This document shows positions 1 to 7,587 of a DNA stretch of 64,000 bases, in pieces. Source of the DNA: an uncultured Clostridia bacterium. Lineage in GTDB: Bacteria > Bacillota > Clostridia > TANB77 > CAG-465. Under the pieces are notes generated by a model that made no database searches, was not told the DNA's origin, and saw nothing but the letters and a program-made list of their open reading frames with translations. Every line of letters starts with the position of its first letter. The stretch's first letter is position 1. The stretch lies in contig CALXEQ010000001.1 in the NCBI GenBank assembly GCA_944387375.1, positions 64,483 to 128,482 on the forward strand, written 5' to 3'. A program made the position numbers and the translations under genes.

Positions 1-303
1 TCAATGTCAAAAGAAGTATATGATGCTGTAGTTGAACTTAAAAAATTTAATTACGACAATATTTATGAGGATGCTATAACACCTGAAGACAGTCAAAGAT
101 ATACAAGTACAATAGAGACACTTTATGGTATATATAGTAGAGCATTAGAGTTAAATGATTATGATAATGATATATATAAAGTATTTTTACATAGTATGAG
201 TGACGAATATAAGAAGAATACAACTGATTCACAAAAAATAATAGATTATATTTCTGGTATGACAGATAATTTTTTACAAAGACAATATGAAAAGTATAAA
301 TAA
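1..303 (+). CDS. C-terminal fragment of a dGTPase-like HD-domain phosphohydrolase
   Basis: The frame is open from the first base and ends at a TAA, so this is the last ~100 residues of a longer protein whose start lies outside the window. The visible part is all helical and resembles the C-terminal region of deoxyguanosinetriphosphate triphosphohydrolases: a segment like 'LKKFNYDNIY' followed by a terminal 'DYISGMTDNFLQRQY', close to the conserved '(D)YIAGMTDRYA' signature of that family. The HD metal-binding motifs would lie upstream and cannot be checked. leuS begins 12 bases later. The Met at position 4 is internal, not a credible start. Confidence 0.62.
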   Translation, partial: SMSKEVYDAVVELKKFNYDNIYEDAITPEDSQRYTSTIETLYGIYSRALELNDYDNDIYKVFLHSMSDEYKKNTTDSQKIIDYISGMTDNFLQRQYEKYK

Positions 304-315
304 AGGAGAAGTATT

Positions 316-2733
316 ATGTATAATAAAGAAATAGATAAAAAATGGCAAAAAGTATGGGAAGAGAAAAATTGTTTTCATGCTACAAATGATAGCGACAAAG
401 AAAAATTTTATGCTTTAATTGAATTTCCATATCCTTCAGGTGCAGGATTACATGTAGGGCATGTCAGAGCATTTATGGGAATGGAAGTTTTAAGTAGAAA
501 AAAGAGAATGGAAGGAAAAAATGTGTTATTTCCAATAGGATTTGATGCGTTTGGTTTACCTACAGAAAATTATGCTATAAAAACAGGTATTCATCCAAGA
601 GTAGTTACAGACAATAATATTGCTACATTTACAAAGCAACTAAAATCTGTAGGATTTTCATTTGATTGGGACAGAGTAATAGATACAACAGATCCTAATT
701 ATTATAAATGGACACAATGGATATTTTTAAAATTATTCGAACATGGTCTTGCATATAAAGATAAAACATATGTAAATTATTGTCCTAATTGTAGAGTAAT
801 ACTTGCAAATGAAGAATCACAAGGTGGAGTTTGCGATAGATGTGATAGTCAAATAGTTCAAATGGAAAAAGAAGTTTGGATGTTAAAGATAACAGATTAT
901 GCAGATAAATTACTTGAGGGATTAGACGAGGTAAATTTTCCACCAAGAGTAAGACATGAACAAGAAAATTGGATAGGCAGATCATATGGAGCAGAAATTA
1001 ACTTTAAACTTAATAATAAAGAAGATATATTAACTGTATATACAACAAGACCAGATACTATATTTGGAGTTACATACATGGCAATCGCACCAGAACATCC
1101 ATTACTTGAAAAATATAAAGATGAAATTAAAAATTATGATGAAATATTAAAGTATAAAGCAGAAGCAACTAAAAAGTCTGAATTTGAAAGAGTTGAGCTA
1201 TCTAAAAATAAAACAGGAGTAAAAGTAGATGGTCTTGAAGTTCTAAATCCAGTAAGTGGTAAAGTTGTACCATTATGGGTTACAGATTATGTAATGATGG
1301 GATATGGTACTGGTGCTATAATGGCAGTACCTGCACATGATACAAGAGACTATGATTTTGCAAAGAAATTCAATATAGATATGATACAAGTGGTTGCAAA
1401 TTCAAAAGGTGAAGAAGTATCATTGGAAGATGGTGCATACACAGATATAGAAGATGGAGTAATAATTAATTCAGATTTTATTAATGGAATGAGTGTAGAA
1501 GATGCAAAAGCAAAAATTATAAAATACTTAGAAGATAATAAAATAGGACACAGTAAGAAAAATTATCATATGAAAGATTGGGCTTTTGCAAGACAAAGAT
1601 ATTGGGGAGAACCAGTACCTATTGTAAAATGTGAAAAATGTGGACTTGTACCATTAGATGAAAAGGATTTACCATTAACATTACCTGATGTAGAAGATTT
1701 CGTTCCTGGAGAAGATGGAGAGTCACCTCTTGCAAAAGTTGATTCTTGGGTAAATACAACATGTCCAAAATGTGGTGGACCTGCAAAAAGAGAAACTGAT
1801 ACAATGCCACAATGGGCTGGATCATCTTGGTATTTCTTAAGATATATGGATCCTAAAAATAATGATGCTTTAGCATCTAAAGAAGCTCTAAATTATTGGA
1901 AGAGTGTAGACTGTTATAATGGTGGTATGGAGCATGTAACTAGACACTTAATTTATTCAAGATTTTGGCATAGATTTTTATATGATATAGGTGTTGTACC
2001 AACTAAAGAGCCATATAATAAAAGAACAACACAAGGATTAATATTGGGACCTGATGGAGACAAAATGTCAAAATCTAAAGGAAATGTAGTTAATCCAGAT
2101 GATATAGTAAAACAATATGGCGCAGATACTTTAAGAACATATATATTATTTATTGGAGATTATGGTATGTCAGCACCTTGGTCAGAAAATGGAGTAAAAG
2201 GTGCAAAGAAATTCTTAGATAGAATAATGCGACTAGAAGCACTAGCAACAGATGAGGATATAACATCTAAAGAACTAGATAGAGAAGTGAATTTTGTAAT
2301 TAAGAAAGTTTCACAAGATTATGAGGATATGAAATATAATACTGCAATAGCTGCAATGATGAGCTATGTAAATGTATTATATAAACAAAATAAAGTAAGT
2401 AAAAAATATATCAAACCTTTATTACAAATTTTAAATCCAGTAGCACCTCATGTTACAGAAGAGTTATGGGAAAAATTAAATTTAGGTGGATACATTTTTG
2501 AAAGTAAATGGCCTACATATGATGAAAGTAAAATAGTATCAGATGAGATAGAAATACCAGTACAAATTAATGGTACTGTAAGATATAGAATAAATATACC
2601 AGCACAAAGTGATGAAAAGGAAATAGAAAAGATTGCTTTAGAAGCACCTGCATTAAAAAATTATATTGCAGGAAAAGAAATAAAGAAAGTTATTGTTATA
2701 AAATCTAAGATTGTAAACATAGTTTTAGGATAA
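316..2733 (+). CDS. leuS: leucyl-tRNA synthetase
   Basis: Class Ia synthetase charging tRNA-Leu in the cytoplasm; 805 residues, the normal bacterial length. The HIGH-type motif is in 'PSGAGLHVGHVRAF' (about residues 40-53) and the KMSKS motif in 'GDKMSKSKGN' (about 582-591). Between them are two zinc-knuckle-like Cys pairs (CPNC ... CDRC, about 156-175), the CP1 editing domain with the threonine-rich 'TVYTTRPDTIFG', and a second Cys pair set (CEKC, CPKC) in the leucine-specific region. The anticodon-binding and C-terminal domains follow. The start is set by AAAGGAGAAG seven or so bases upstream. I saw no T-box leader in front of it; it seems to be read through from the upstream gene. Confidence 0.97.
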   Translation: MYNKEIDKKWQKVWEEKNCFHATNDSDKEKFYALIEFPYPSGAGLHVGHVRAFMGMEVLSRKKRMEGKNVLFPIGFDAFGLPTENYAIKTGIHPRVVTDNNIATFTKQLKSVGFSFDWDRVIDTTDPNYYKWTQWIFLKLFEHGLAYKDKTYVNYCPNCRVILANEESQGGVCDRCDSQIVQMEKEVWMLKITDYADKLLEGLDEVNFPPRVRHEQENWIGRSYGAEINFKLNNKEDILTVYTTRPDTIFGVTYMAIAPEHPLLEKYKDEIKNYDEILKYKAEATKKSEFERVELSKNKTGVKVDGLEVLNPVSGKVVPLWVTDYVMMGYGTGAIMAVPAHDTRDYDFAKKFNIDMIQVVANSKGEEVSLEDGAYTDIEDGVIINSDFINGMSVEDAKAKIIKYLEDNKIGHSKKNYHMKDWAFARQRYWGEPVPIVKCEKCGLVPLDEKDLPLTLPDVEDFVPGEDGESPLAKVDSWVNTTCPKCGGPAKRETDTMPQWAGSSWYFLRYMDPKNNDALASKEALNYWKSVDCYNGGMEHVTRHLIYSRFWHRFLYDIGVVPTKEPYNKRTTQGLILGPDGDKMSKSKGNVVNPDDIVKQYGADTLRTYILFIGDYGMSAPWSENGVKGAKKFLDRIMRLEALATDEDITSKELDREVNFVIKKVSQDYEDMKYNTAIAAMMSYVNVLYKQNKVSKKYIKPLLQILNPVAPHVTEELWEKLNLGGYIFESKWPTYDESKIVSDEIEIPVQINGTVRYRINIPAQSDEKEIEKIALEAPALKNYIAGKEIKKVIVIKSKIVNIVLG

Positions 2734-2749
2734 TAAAGGTGTGATAAAA

Positions 2750-4192
2750 ATGGATTTTTTTATACAATATAAAGATATATTAATCGAGGTATTAAAAGCA
2801 GCTATAATAGCTATAGCTGCAATACTCGTATATAAACTTTTAATAAGAGATAAAAGTTCTAAAAAAGTTAGAAAACAAGCATATACAGATGAGCTTACAG
2901 GAAAAGGAAATAGATATTTATTTTATGCAGATTTAGATAAATTAATAGATCAAGATAAAAACTTAGCTGTAGGATTTATGGATTTAGATGGATTTAAACA
3001 GGTAAATGATACACTAGGTCATGATATAGGAGATGAGCTTTTAAAAGCTATGTCTTTAAAATTTGATGAAGCATTGCCACAAAATGCTAAAGCGTATAGA
3101 CTTGGTGGAGATGAATTTGCTATTATAATTGAAAAAATTAATACTAAAGAGGAAGTTATATTAATATTGGAAAATTTAAAAAATATAATGAATAAGCCTG
3201 CAGTAATAGAAAATAATACTATTTCTATAGAATATAGCTTAGGTGTAGTTTTAGCAATAGATGAAAGGTATTCTAGAAAAGATTTAATAAACTATGCAGA
3301 TAACGCTATGTATTATATAAAAGAACATGGTGGAAATGATTATTATTTCCATAATGACAGTCTAAAAGCTAAACTAGACAATAATGTAAAGATGGAAAAA
3401 GATCTAAAAAAGGCTTATGATAATAATGAATTTGGCATAAATTTACAACCTAGAATTAATGCTGAAGATACATCAAAAATTGGATTTGAGGCTTTACTTA
3501 GTTGGAATCATCCAGTACTTGGTAATTTAGATGCAGCATATTTTATTACACAAGCTGAAGCTATGGGACTTACAATCAAATTAGATGAGTATGTTTTAAA
3601 AACTGTATGCGAAAAAATATTAGAATTTAAAGATAAAGGATATGAAAATGTTCAAATTGCTGTAAATATTTCAAATAAGACAGCTTTAAAAAAGGAATTT
3701 GTAGATACAATTTGTGACATCATATCTTCTTATGATTTACCACAAAATAGCTTGCAAATTGAAATGACAGGAAGCATAGAGACATCTAAGCTTGAATTAT
3801 ATAAGGTAATGTTTGAAAGATTAAAGCAAATGAATGTAGATATAATTATAAATAATTTTGATATTAAACAAGAATCATTAGAGTTATTTAAAGAATTACC
3901 AATAGATGAGGTAAAAATAAGTTCTAGTATATTGTCTAGCGAGATAATAAATGATAAGGTATTTCTTGATTTAATTGTATTATGTAAAGATTTAGGATAT
4001 AAAGTTATAGTAGGAAAAATAAATGATGATATGAAACTTGTAAAAGCTATTATAGATGGTGCAGATAAAATACAAGGAGATTTTCTATTTAAGAAAATGG
4101 ATGAAAGTTTAGCAGAGGAAGTATTAATTAACTATGGAACATATAGATTGCGTATAGATGAAATAATAATTAATGCTAAAAAAATATTATAG
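2750..4192 (+). CDS. membrane-anchored GGDEF protein with degenerate EAL domain
   Basis: 480 residues. An N-terminal hydrophobic helix (about 6-28) anchors the protein; a GGDEF diguanylate cyclase domain follows with the intact signature 'RLGGDEFA' (about 116-123) and the metal/substrate segment 'DLDGFKQVND'. No RxxD inhibitory site is seen upstream of GGDEF. The second half aligns with EAL phosphodiesterases ('GFEALLSWNHP', 'VNIS') but key acidic residues are gone: the DDFG motif reads NNFD (about residue 366) and the usual EGVE glutamate region reads 'VGKIND'. I infer an active cyclase with a non-hydrolytic, perhaps c-di-GMP-binding, EAL domain. ATG at 2750 is chosen over the in-frame GTG at 2741 because AAAGGTG is then 8 bases upstream. 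It starts 16 bases after leuS. Confidence 0.85.
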   Translation: MDFFIQYKDILIEVLKAAIIAIAAILVYKLLIRDKSSKKVRKQAYTDELTGKGNRYLFYADLDKLIDQDKNLAVGFMDLDGFKQVNDTLGHDIGDELLKAMSLKFDEALPQNAKAYRLGGDEFAIIIEKINTKEEVILILENLKNIMNKPAVIENNTISIEYSLGVVLAIDERYSRKDLINYADNAMYYIKEHGGNDYYFHNDSLKAKLDNNVKMEKDLKKAYDNNEFGINLQPRINAEDTSKIGFEALLSWNHPVLGNLDAAYFITQAEAMGLTIKLDEYVLKTVCEKILEFKDKGYENVQIAVNISNKTALKKEFVDTICDIISSYDLPQNSLQIEMTGSIETSKLELYKVMFERLKQMNVDIIINNFDIKQESLELFKELPIDEVKISSSILSSEIINDKVFLDLIVLCKDLGYKVIVGKINDDMKLVKAIIDGADKIQGDFLFKKMDESLAEEVLINYGTYRLRIDEIIINAKKIL

Positions 4193-4210
4193 TAAAGATA
4201 TAAAAAACTG

Positions 4211-4239
4211 TTGACAAATGTTATAATATACGTTATAAT
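4211..4239 (+). promoter_or_regulatory. consensus promoter of the tRNA cluster
   Basis: TTGACA (4211-4216), 17-base spacer and TATAAT (4234-4239): a perfect consensus. Transcription would begin near 4246, about 15 bases before tRNA-Val. The -35 lies inside the left arm of a perfect 10-base inverted repeat, CTGTTGACAA at 4208-4217 and TTGTCAACAG at 4245-4254, which brackets the promoter. Confidence 0.9.
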
Positions 4240-4260
4240 AATACTTGTCAACAGATAAAT

Positions 4261-4336
4261 GGGCGCTTAGCTCAGTTGGGAGAGCATCTGCCTTACAAGC
4301 AGGGGGTCACAGGTTCGAGCCCTGTAGTGCCCACCA
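4261..4336 (+). tRNA. tRNA-Val (anticodon UAC)
   Basis: 76-base cloverleaf. Acceptor GGGCGCT pairs with AGTGCCC, D arm GCTC/GAGC, anticodon loop CTTACAA giving anticodon TAC, T arm with GGTTCGAGCC, and an encoded 3' CCA. First of three tRNAs from one promoter. Confidence 0.97.
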
Positions 4337-4344
4337 CTTATTAT

Positions 4345-4421
4345 GGCCTGGTAGTTCAGTTGGTTAGAACGCTAGCCTGTCACGCTAGAGGTCGTGGGTT
4401 CGAGCCCCATTCAGGTCGCCA
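4345..4421 (+). tRNA. tRNA-Asp (anticodon GUC)
   Basis: 77-base cloverleaf. Acceptor GGCCTGG pairs with TCAGGTC, anticodon loop CTGTCAC gives GTC, T loop GGTTCGAGCC, 3' CCA encoded. Eight bases separate it from tRNA-Val. Confidence 0.97.
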
Positions 4422-4441
4422 CTTTTTTTTTATCTTTTTGA

Positions 4442-4517
4442 GGTCAGATAGCTCAGTCGGTAGAGCAGGGGACTGAAAATCCCCGTGTCGGGGGTTCGAT
4501 TCCCTCTCTGACCACCA
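4442..4517 (+). tRNA. tRNA-Phe (anticodon GAA)
   Basis: 76-base cloverleaf. Acceptor GGTCAGA pairs with TCTGACC, anticodon stem GGGGA/TCCCC with loop CTGAAAA gives GAA, T loop GGTTCGATTCC, 3' CCA encoded. Last tRNA of the cluster. Confidence 0.97.
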
Positions 4518-4553
4518 CATGCAGTGCTATTAAATTAAAACTTTTTCATTTAG

Positions 4554-4585
4554 AAATATTCCCTTTTTAAGAAGGGAATATTTTT
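4554..4585 (+). terminator. terminator of the tRNA cluster
   Basis: AAATATTCCCTT and AAGGGAATATTT form a perfect 12-base stem with a 6-base loop, followed by a T run. Confidence 0.88.
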
Positions 4586-4598
4586 ATGTATAAAAGTG

Positions 4599-4627
4599 TT
4601 GACTATTTTACATAAAAATGATAAAAT
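4599..4627 (+). promoter_or_regulatory. promoter of the AAA_28 (pseudo)gene
   Basis: TTGACT (4599-4604), 17-base spacer, TAAAAT (4622-4627); the start codon at 4660 follows with AAAGGAGATG in front of it. Confidence 0.7.
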
Positions 4628-4659
4628 TATATGACAATTTAAATAAAGGAGATGATTTT

Positions 4660-5371
4660 ATGTTAAAGTCAAAATTGGTTTTAACGGGACGGGCCTTGTG
4701 CTGGTAAGACTTGTGTTATTAAGTCTTTGATGCAACAAAACAAGCCTGAATATGTATTAGTATGGGAGACAGCTTTAGCACTTCATAATACTGGATTACA
4801 AATAGGAAGAAATATTTCAGTAGAAAATTTTGAAAGGTTAATTATACTTATTCAATATCAAAAGGAATTGCATGCTGAAAAATTAGCTTCTAAAAATAAA
4901 CAAGAAAAGATCATAGTTTGTGATAGAGGTATACTAGATAATTTAGCTTATAGTGGCAACGAATTGTTTTTTAAAATTTTAGATGAATATGGAATGGATA
5001 TAGATAATATAGTACATTCATATGATAAAGTTATATACTTAAAAAGCATGGCACAAACAGATCCAGAAATATTTAAAAAAAGTAGAAATCCTCAAAAGTT
5101 AGAAAGAGCTGTAACGTTAAGTGATTCGATACTTAAAGGATGGGGCAAATATCAAGAGGATATTATACAAATAGAGGCTACAGAAAAACTTAAAGATAAA
5201 TTAAAGCAAACTAGAAATTACATAAAAGATGTAACTCCTAAATCTGATAGACAAAAGCTAAAGGTAATAAGTGACGAGGTAATAAATGACTATATAAATA
5301 AAATATTTGAAGAAGAACAATTACCTTATAAAATATGTAGAAATGTACGCAGGACTTTAGCTAGAAAATAA
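4660..5371 (+). pseudogene. AAA_28-type P-loop NTPase, frameshifted in Walker A
   Basis: An ATG at 4660 with a good Shine-Dalgarno (AAAGGAGATG) opens a frame that reads MLKSKLVLTG and then stops at 4705. If the C at 4690 is skipped, the reading continues as TGGPCAGKTCVIKSL and joins without a break the long frame ending at 5371, giving a protein of about 236 residues. That restores a Walker A motif (GGPCAGKT), and the downstream frame has the Walker B-like 'IIVCDRGILDNLAY'. Both fit the AAA_28 / NadR-like NTPase family. So one extra base has broken the gene exactly in its nucleotide-binding loop: either a recent inactivation or an assembly or sequencing error. The rest of the coding frame is undamaged, which argues for something recent. 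The biological substrate of this family member is unknown. A TTG at 4727 could start a truncated protein without a P-loop. Confidence 0.85.
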
Positions 5372-5407
5372 TATTAATAATGTAGGATATTATTAATACT
5401 TAATTTT

Positions 5408-5441
5408 AAGAAGGAAATTTTTAAATTTTCTTCTTTATTTT
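5408..5441 (+). terminator. terminator after the AAA_28 gene
   Basis: AAGAAGGAAATTT (5408-5420) pairs with AAATTTTCTTCTT (5423-5435) with one G-T pair, followed by a T-rich run. Confidence 0.7.
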
Positions 5442-5451
5442 TTATCATTAA

Positions 5452-5480
5452 TTGACAAAAAACTGTTTATAGTATATTAT
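5452..5480 (+). promoter_or_regulatory. promoter of the prs leader
   Basis: TTGACA (5452-5457), 17-base spacer and TATTAT (5475-5480). Transcription near 5487 gives a leader of about 135 bases before prs. Confidence 0.85.
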
Positions 5481-5506
5481 AGTAGTGTCAATGAGGAGTT
5501 TTTACA

Positions 5507-5560
5507 ATGAAAAATATTATTTACTGTAAAAGAAAATTAAAATATATTAATCGGTTATAA
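5507..5560 (+). CDS. putative 17-residue leader peptide upstream of prs
   Basis: ATG at 5507 preceded by GAGGAG at suitable spacing encodes MKNIIYCKRKLKYINRL and ends at TAA 5558-5560. The stop codon touches the 5' arm of the terminator hairpin that follows, the arrangement expected of a translated leader that senses ribosome progress. The peptide is basic and not enriched in one amino acid, so any sensed signal is unclear. Its reality rests on the ribosome binding site and position only. Confidence 0.5.
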   Translation: MKNIIYCKRKLKYINRL

Positions 5561-5604
5561 AACTATATGATATGATAGTCTTTTCATATTTATATAGTTT
5601 TTTT
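5559..5604 (+). terminator. terminator hairpin in the prs leader (candidate attenuator)
   Basis: AAAACTATAT (5559-5568) pairs with ATATAGTTTT (5592-5601), extended through a small bulge by ATATGA/TCATAT, and followed by a T run. It lies between the promoter and the prs start, so most transcripts would stop here unless the hairpin is prevented from forming. Confidence 0.7.
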
Positions 5605-5623
5605 ATGTTTAAGGAGGAGAAAA

Positions 5624-6562
5624 ATGAGAGATATTAAGATTTTTGCATGTCCTAGTGCTGAAAATTTTACAGACGAAGTATGTGAATATTTAGGACTTAA
5701 AAAGGGGCGAATGAAAGTATTAAAATTTAAAAATGATAACACATTTGTACAAATTTTAGAGACGGTAAGAGATAAGGATGTGTATATAGTTCAGACAACA
5801 AAACCACCTGTAAACGAGAGAGTAATGGAGCTTTTAATTGCTATAGAAGCTTTAAAGCGTGCATCTGCTGGAAGAATAAATGTAGTACTTCCATACTACT
5901 TATATTCAAGATCAGATAAAAAAGATCAACCAAGAGTACCAGTAACAGCAAAGCTTATGGCAAAGCTTTTAGAGGCAGCGGGAACTACAAGAGTTATAAC
6001 TTGTGACTTACATAATCCTGCAATTCAAGCTTATTTTGATATTAATTGTGATAGAATATCTGCACAAAATTTATTACAAGAATACTTTTTAAAGAAAAAA
6101 TTAAAAGACATGGTTGTTGTCGCAACAGATGCTGGAAGCTCAAAAAAAGCATACAAATATTCTGAGTTCTTTAATTGTCCTATAGCACTTATAGATAAAA
6201 GAAGAAATGGTAATGACGATAATGCAATTGCTTCAACAGTAATAGGTGAAGTAAATGGCAAACAATGTATTATATTTGATGATGAGATTGATACAGCAGG
6301 TTCTATTATAGAGACTGCAAGAATACTAGAAGAACATGGGGCAAAAGAAATTTATGCTGGATGTACTCATGGAATATTATCTTCTAACGCTACAGAAAGA
6401 ATAAGAAAATCTCCAATAAAAGAATTAGTTATCACAAATACTGTACCACTTCCTAAAGAAAAACAAATAGAAAAAATTAAGGTATTGTCTATTGCACCGC
6501 TTTTTGGTGAGACAATAAAAAGAATAAATGAAGGAAGACCACTTGGAGAAATACTAAAATAG
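5624..6562 (+). CDS. prs: ribose-phosphate pyrophosphokinase (PRPP synthetase)
   Basis: 312 residues, the usual length for the enzyme that makes PRPP from ribose 5-phosphate and ATP for purine, pyrimidine, His, Trp and NAD synthesis. Recognisable family segments are 'LKRASAGRINVVLPYY', 'YSRSDKK' (canonical YARQDRK), 'TAKLMAKLLEAAG', 'DLHNPAIQAYFDI', 'DKRR' and the PRPP-binding loop 'DDEIDTAGSI' (canonical DDMIDTAGT). Departures from the canonical sequence (S for Q in the SRxDKK motif, IQAYF for IQGFF) suggest a divergent subfamily, but all blocks are in order. The start has AAGGAGGAG upstream. It follows a leader with a short ORF and terminator, and is followed 9 bases later by a DUF1653 gene. 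Confidence 0.9.
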   Translation: MRDIKIFACPSAENFTDEVCEYLGLKKGRMKVLKFKNDNTFVQILETVRDKDVYIVQTTKPPVNERVMELLIAIEALKRASAGRINVVLPYYLYSRSDKKDQPRVPVTAKLMAKLLEAAGTTRVITCDLHNPAIQAYFDINCDRISAQNLLQEYFLKKKLKDMVVVATDAGSSKKAYKYSEFFNCPIALIDKRRNGNDDNAIASTVIGEVNGKQCIIFDDEIDTAGSIIETARILEEHGAKEIYAGCTHGILSSNATERIRKSPIKELVITNTVPLPKEKQIEKIKVLSIAPLFGETIKRINEGRPLGEILK

Positions 6563-6571
6563 GAGGTGGAA

Positions 6572-6799
6572 ATGGAAGAAATAAAGATAAATAGAATATA
6601 TAGACACTATAAAGGGGATATGTATTTAATAGAAGACGTTGGATATAATTCAGAAAATGGAGAGAAAATGGTAATTTATAGATCACTTTATGGAGACGGA
6701 AAGTTATGGATTAGACCATATAATATGTTTTTTGATGAGGTAAATAAAAATGGTCAAAAATATAGATTTGAACTACAAGATATACAAAGTAAAAGATAA
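6572..6799 (+). CDS. DUF1653 family protein
   Basis: 75 residues. The sequence 'IYRHYKGDMYLIEDVG ... VIYRSLYGDGKLWIRPYNMF' matches the DUF1653 fold signature (a short beta-rich domain with conserved 'YRHYKG' and 'YGD..LWVRP..MF'). Function is unknown. ATG 6572 is preferred because AGGAGGTGG lies just in front; a GTG at 6566 is inside that ribosome binding site. It is probably co-transcribed with prs and ends in a strong terminator. Confidence 0.88.
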   Translation: MEEIKINRIYRHYKGDMYLIEDVGYNSENGEKMVIYRSLYGDGKLWIRPYNMFFDEVNKNGQKYRFELQDIQSKR

Positions 6800-6800
6800 A

Positions 6801-6827
6801 AAGTTTGGAGTGCTCCAAACTTTTTTT
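6801..6827 (+). terminator. terminator of prs-DUF1653 operon
   Basis: AAGTTTGGAG and CTCCAAACTT flank a two-base centre (effective loop slightly larger), followed by seven T residues. Confidence 0.88.
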
Positions 6828-6851
6828 ATGAAGAAATTTATTTATATATTC

Positions 6852-6871
6852 TTCTTACAAAAATGTAAGAA
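6852..6871 (+). promoter_or_regulatory. inverted-repeat operator upstream of the two-component system
   Basis: TTCTTACA-AAAA-TGTAAGAA, a perfect 8-base inverted repeat with a 4-base centre, sits directly upstream of a weak -35 region. A closely related CTTACG-AAAA-TGTAAG repeat lies before the ABC transporter at 8603. It is the likely binding site of the response regulator encoded just downstream (inference). Confidence 0.65.
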
Positions 6872-6897
6872 AAGTATGTAATATTATATGGTATAAT
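6869..6897 (+). promoter_or_regulatory. promoter of the two-component operon
   Basis: A good -10, TATAAT (6892-6897), with a poor -35 (GAAAAG at 6869-6874) overlapped by the right arm of the inverted repeat. This is the geometry of an activator-dependent promoter. Confidence 0.55.
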
Positions 6898-6915
6898 ATA
6901 TTCGGAGGAAAAAAT

Positions 6916-7587
6916 ATGAGTAGGATTTTAATAGTTGAAGATGATAAAAAATTAAGAGAAGAATTAGGAATATTTCTAAAGAAAAATGGATATGAAATTG
7001 AAATACTGGAAAAATTTGAAGATACAATAAATGATATATTGAAAACAAAAACAGACTTGATACTTTTAGATATTAATTTACCAAATTTAGATGGTGAATA
7101 TATTTGTAAAGAATTAAGAAAGGTATCAAATGTACCAGTTATAATTATAACAAGCAGAGAAAGTGAAATTGATGAAATTATTTCTTTAAATTATGGTGCA
7201 GATCAATATGTTACAAAACCTTTTAATATACATATATTACTTGCTAAAATTGCTAGTCTTTTAAGAAGAACAAAAGACTTGAGCTACGTACAAGATAAAA
7301 TTGATTGTAAAGAATTTATACTTAATATTTCTCAAAGTAAAATAGAAAAAGATGATATACAGATAGAACTTACTAAAAATGAATTAAAAATATTACATTT
7401 TTTGGTATTAAATAGAGGAAGAATAGTTTCAAGAGATAAAATAATGAGCTATTTGTGGGATAGTGAAAGTTTTGTAGATGAAAATACTTTGTCTGTTAAT
7501 ATAAAGAGGTTAAGAGATAAAATGGAAGAGATAAATCTTAAAAGCTTAATTGAAACAAAAAGAGGACAGGGGTATATATTAAAATGA
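6916..7587 (+). CDS. OmpR-family response regulator of a Bce-type module
   Basis: 223 residues. Receiver domain (about 1-118) with acidic pocket 'VEDDKK', phospho-acceptor Asp in 'LLLDINLPNLDG' (about residue 52), Thr/Ser region 'IIITSRE' and the lysine in 'VTKPFN'. A winged-helix DNA-binding domain follows (about 125-223) ending 'RGQGYILK'. The start has CGGAGGAAAAAAT. It overlaps the kinase gene by four bases (ATGA). By context it regulates the adjacent BceAB-like transporter, probably through the CTTAC/GTAAG repeats upstream of both operons. Confidence 0.92.
   Translation: MSRILIVEDDKKLREELGIFLKKNGYEIEILEKFEDTINDILKTKTDLILLDINLPNLDGEYICKELRKVSNVPVIIITSRESEIDEIISLNYGADQYVTKPFNIHILLAKIASLLRRTKDLSYVQDKIDCKEFILNISQSKIEKDDIQIELTKNELKILHFLVLNRGRIVSRDKIMSYLWDSESFVDENTLSVNIKRLRDKMEEINLKSLIETKRGQGYILK

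Noticed and set aside
2734-2749. T-box or other leader controlling leuS or the GGDEF gene
   Set aside because: Spaces before leuS (12 bases) and the GGDEF gene (16 bases) are too short for any riboswitch or T-box.
4276-4476. Plus-strand open frame across the tRNA cluster
   Set aside because: It is an accidental reading of three complete tRNA genes.
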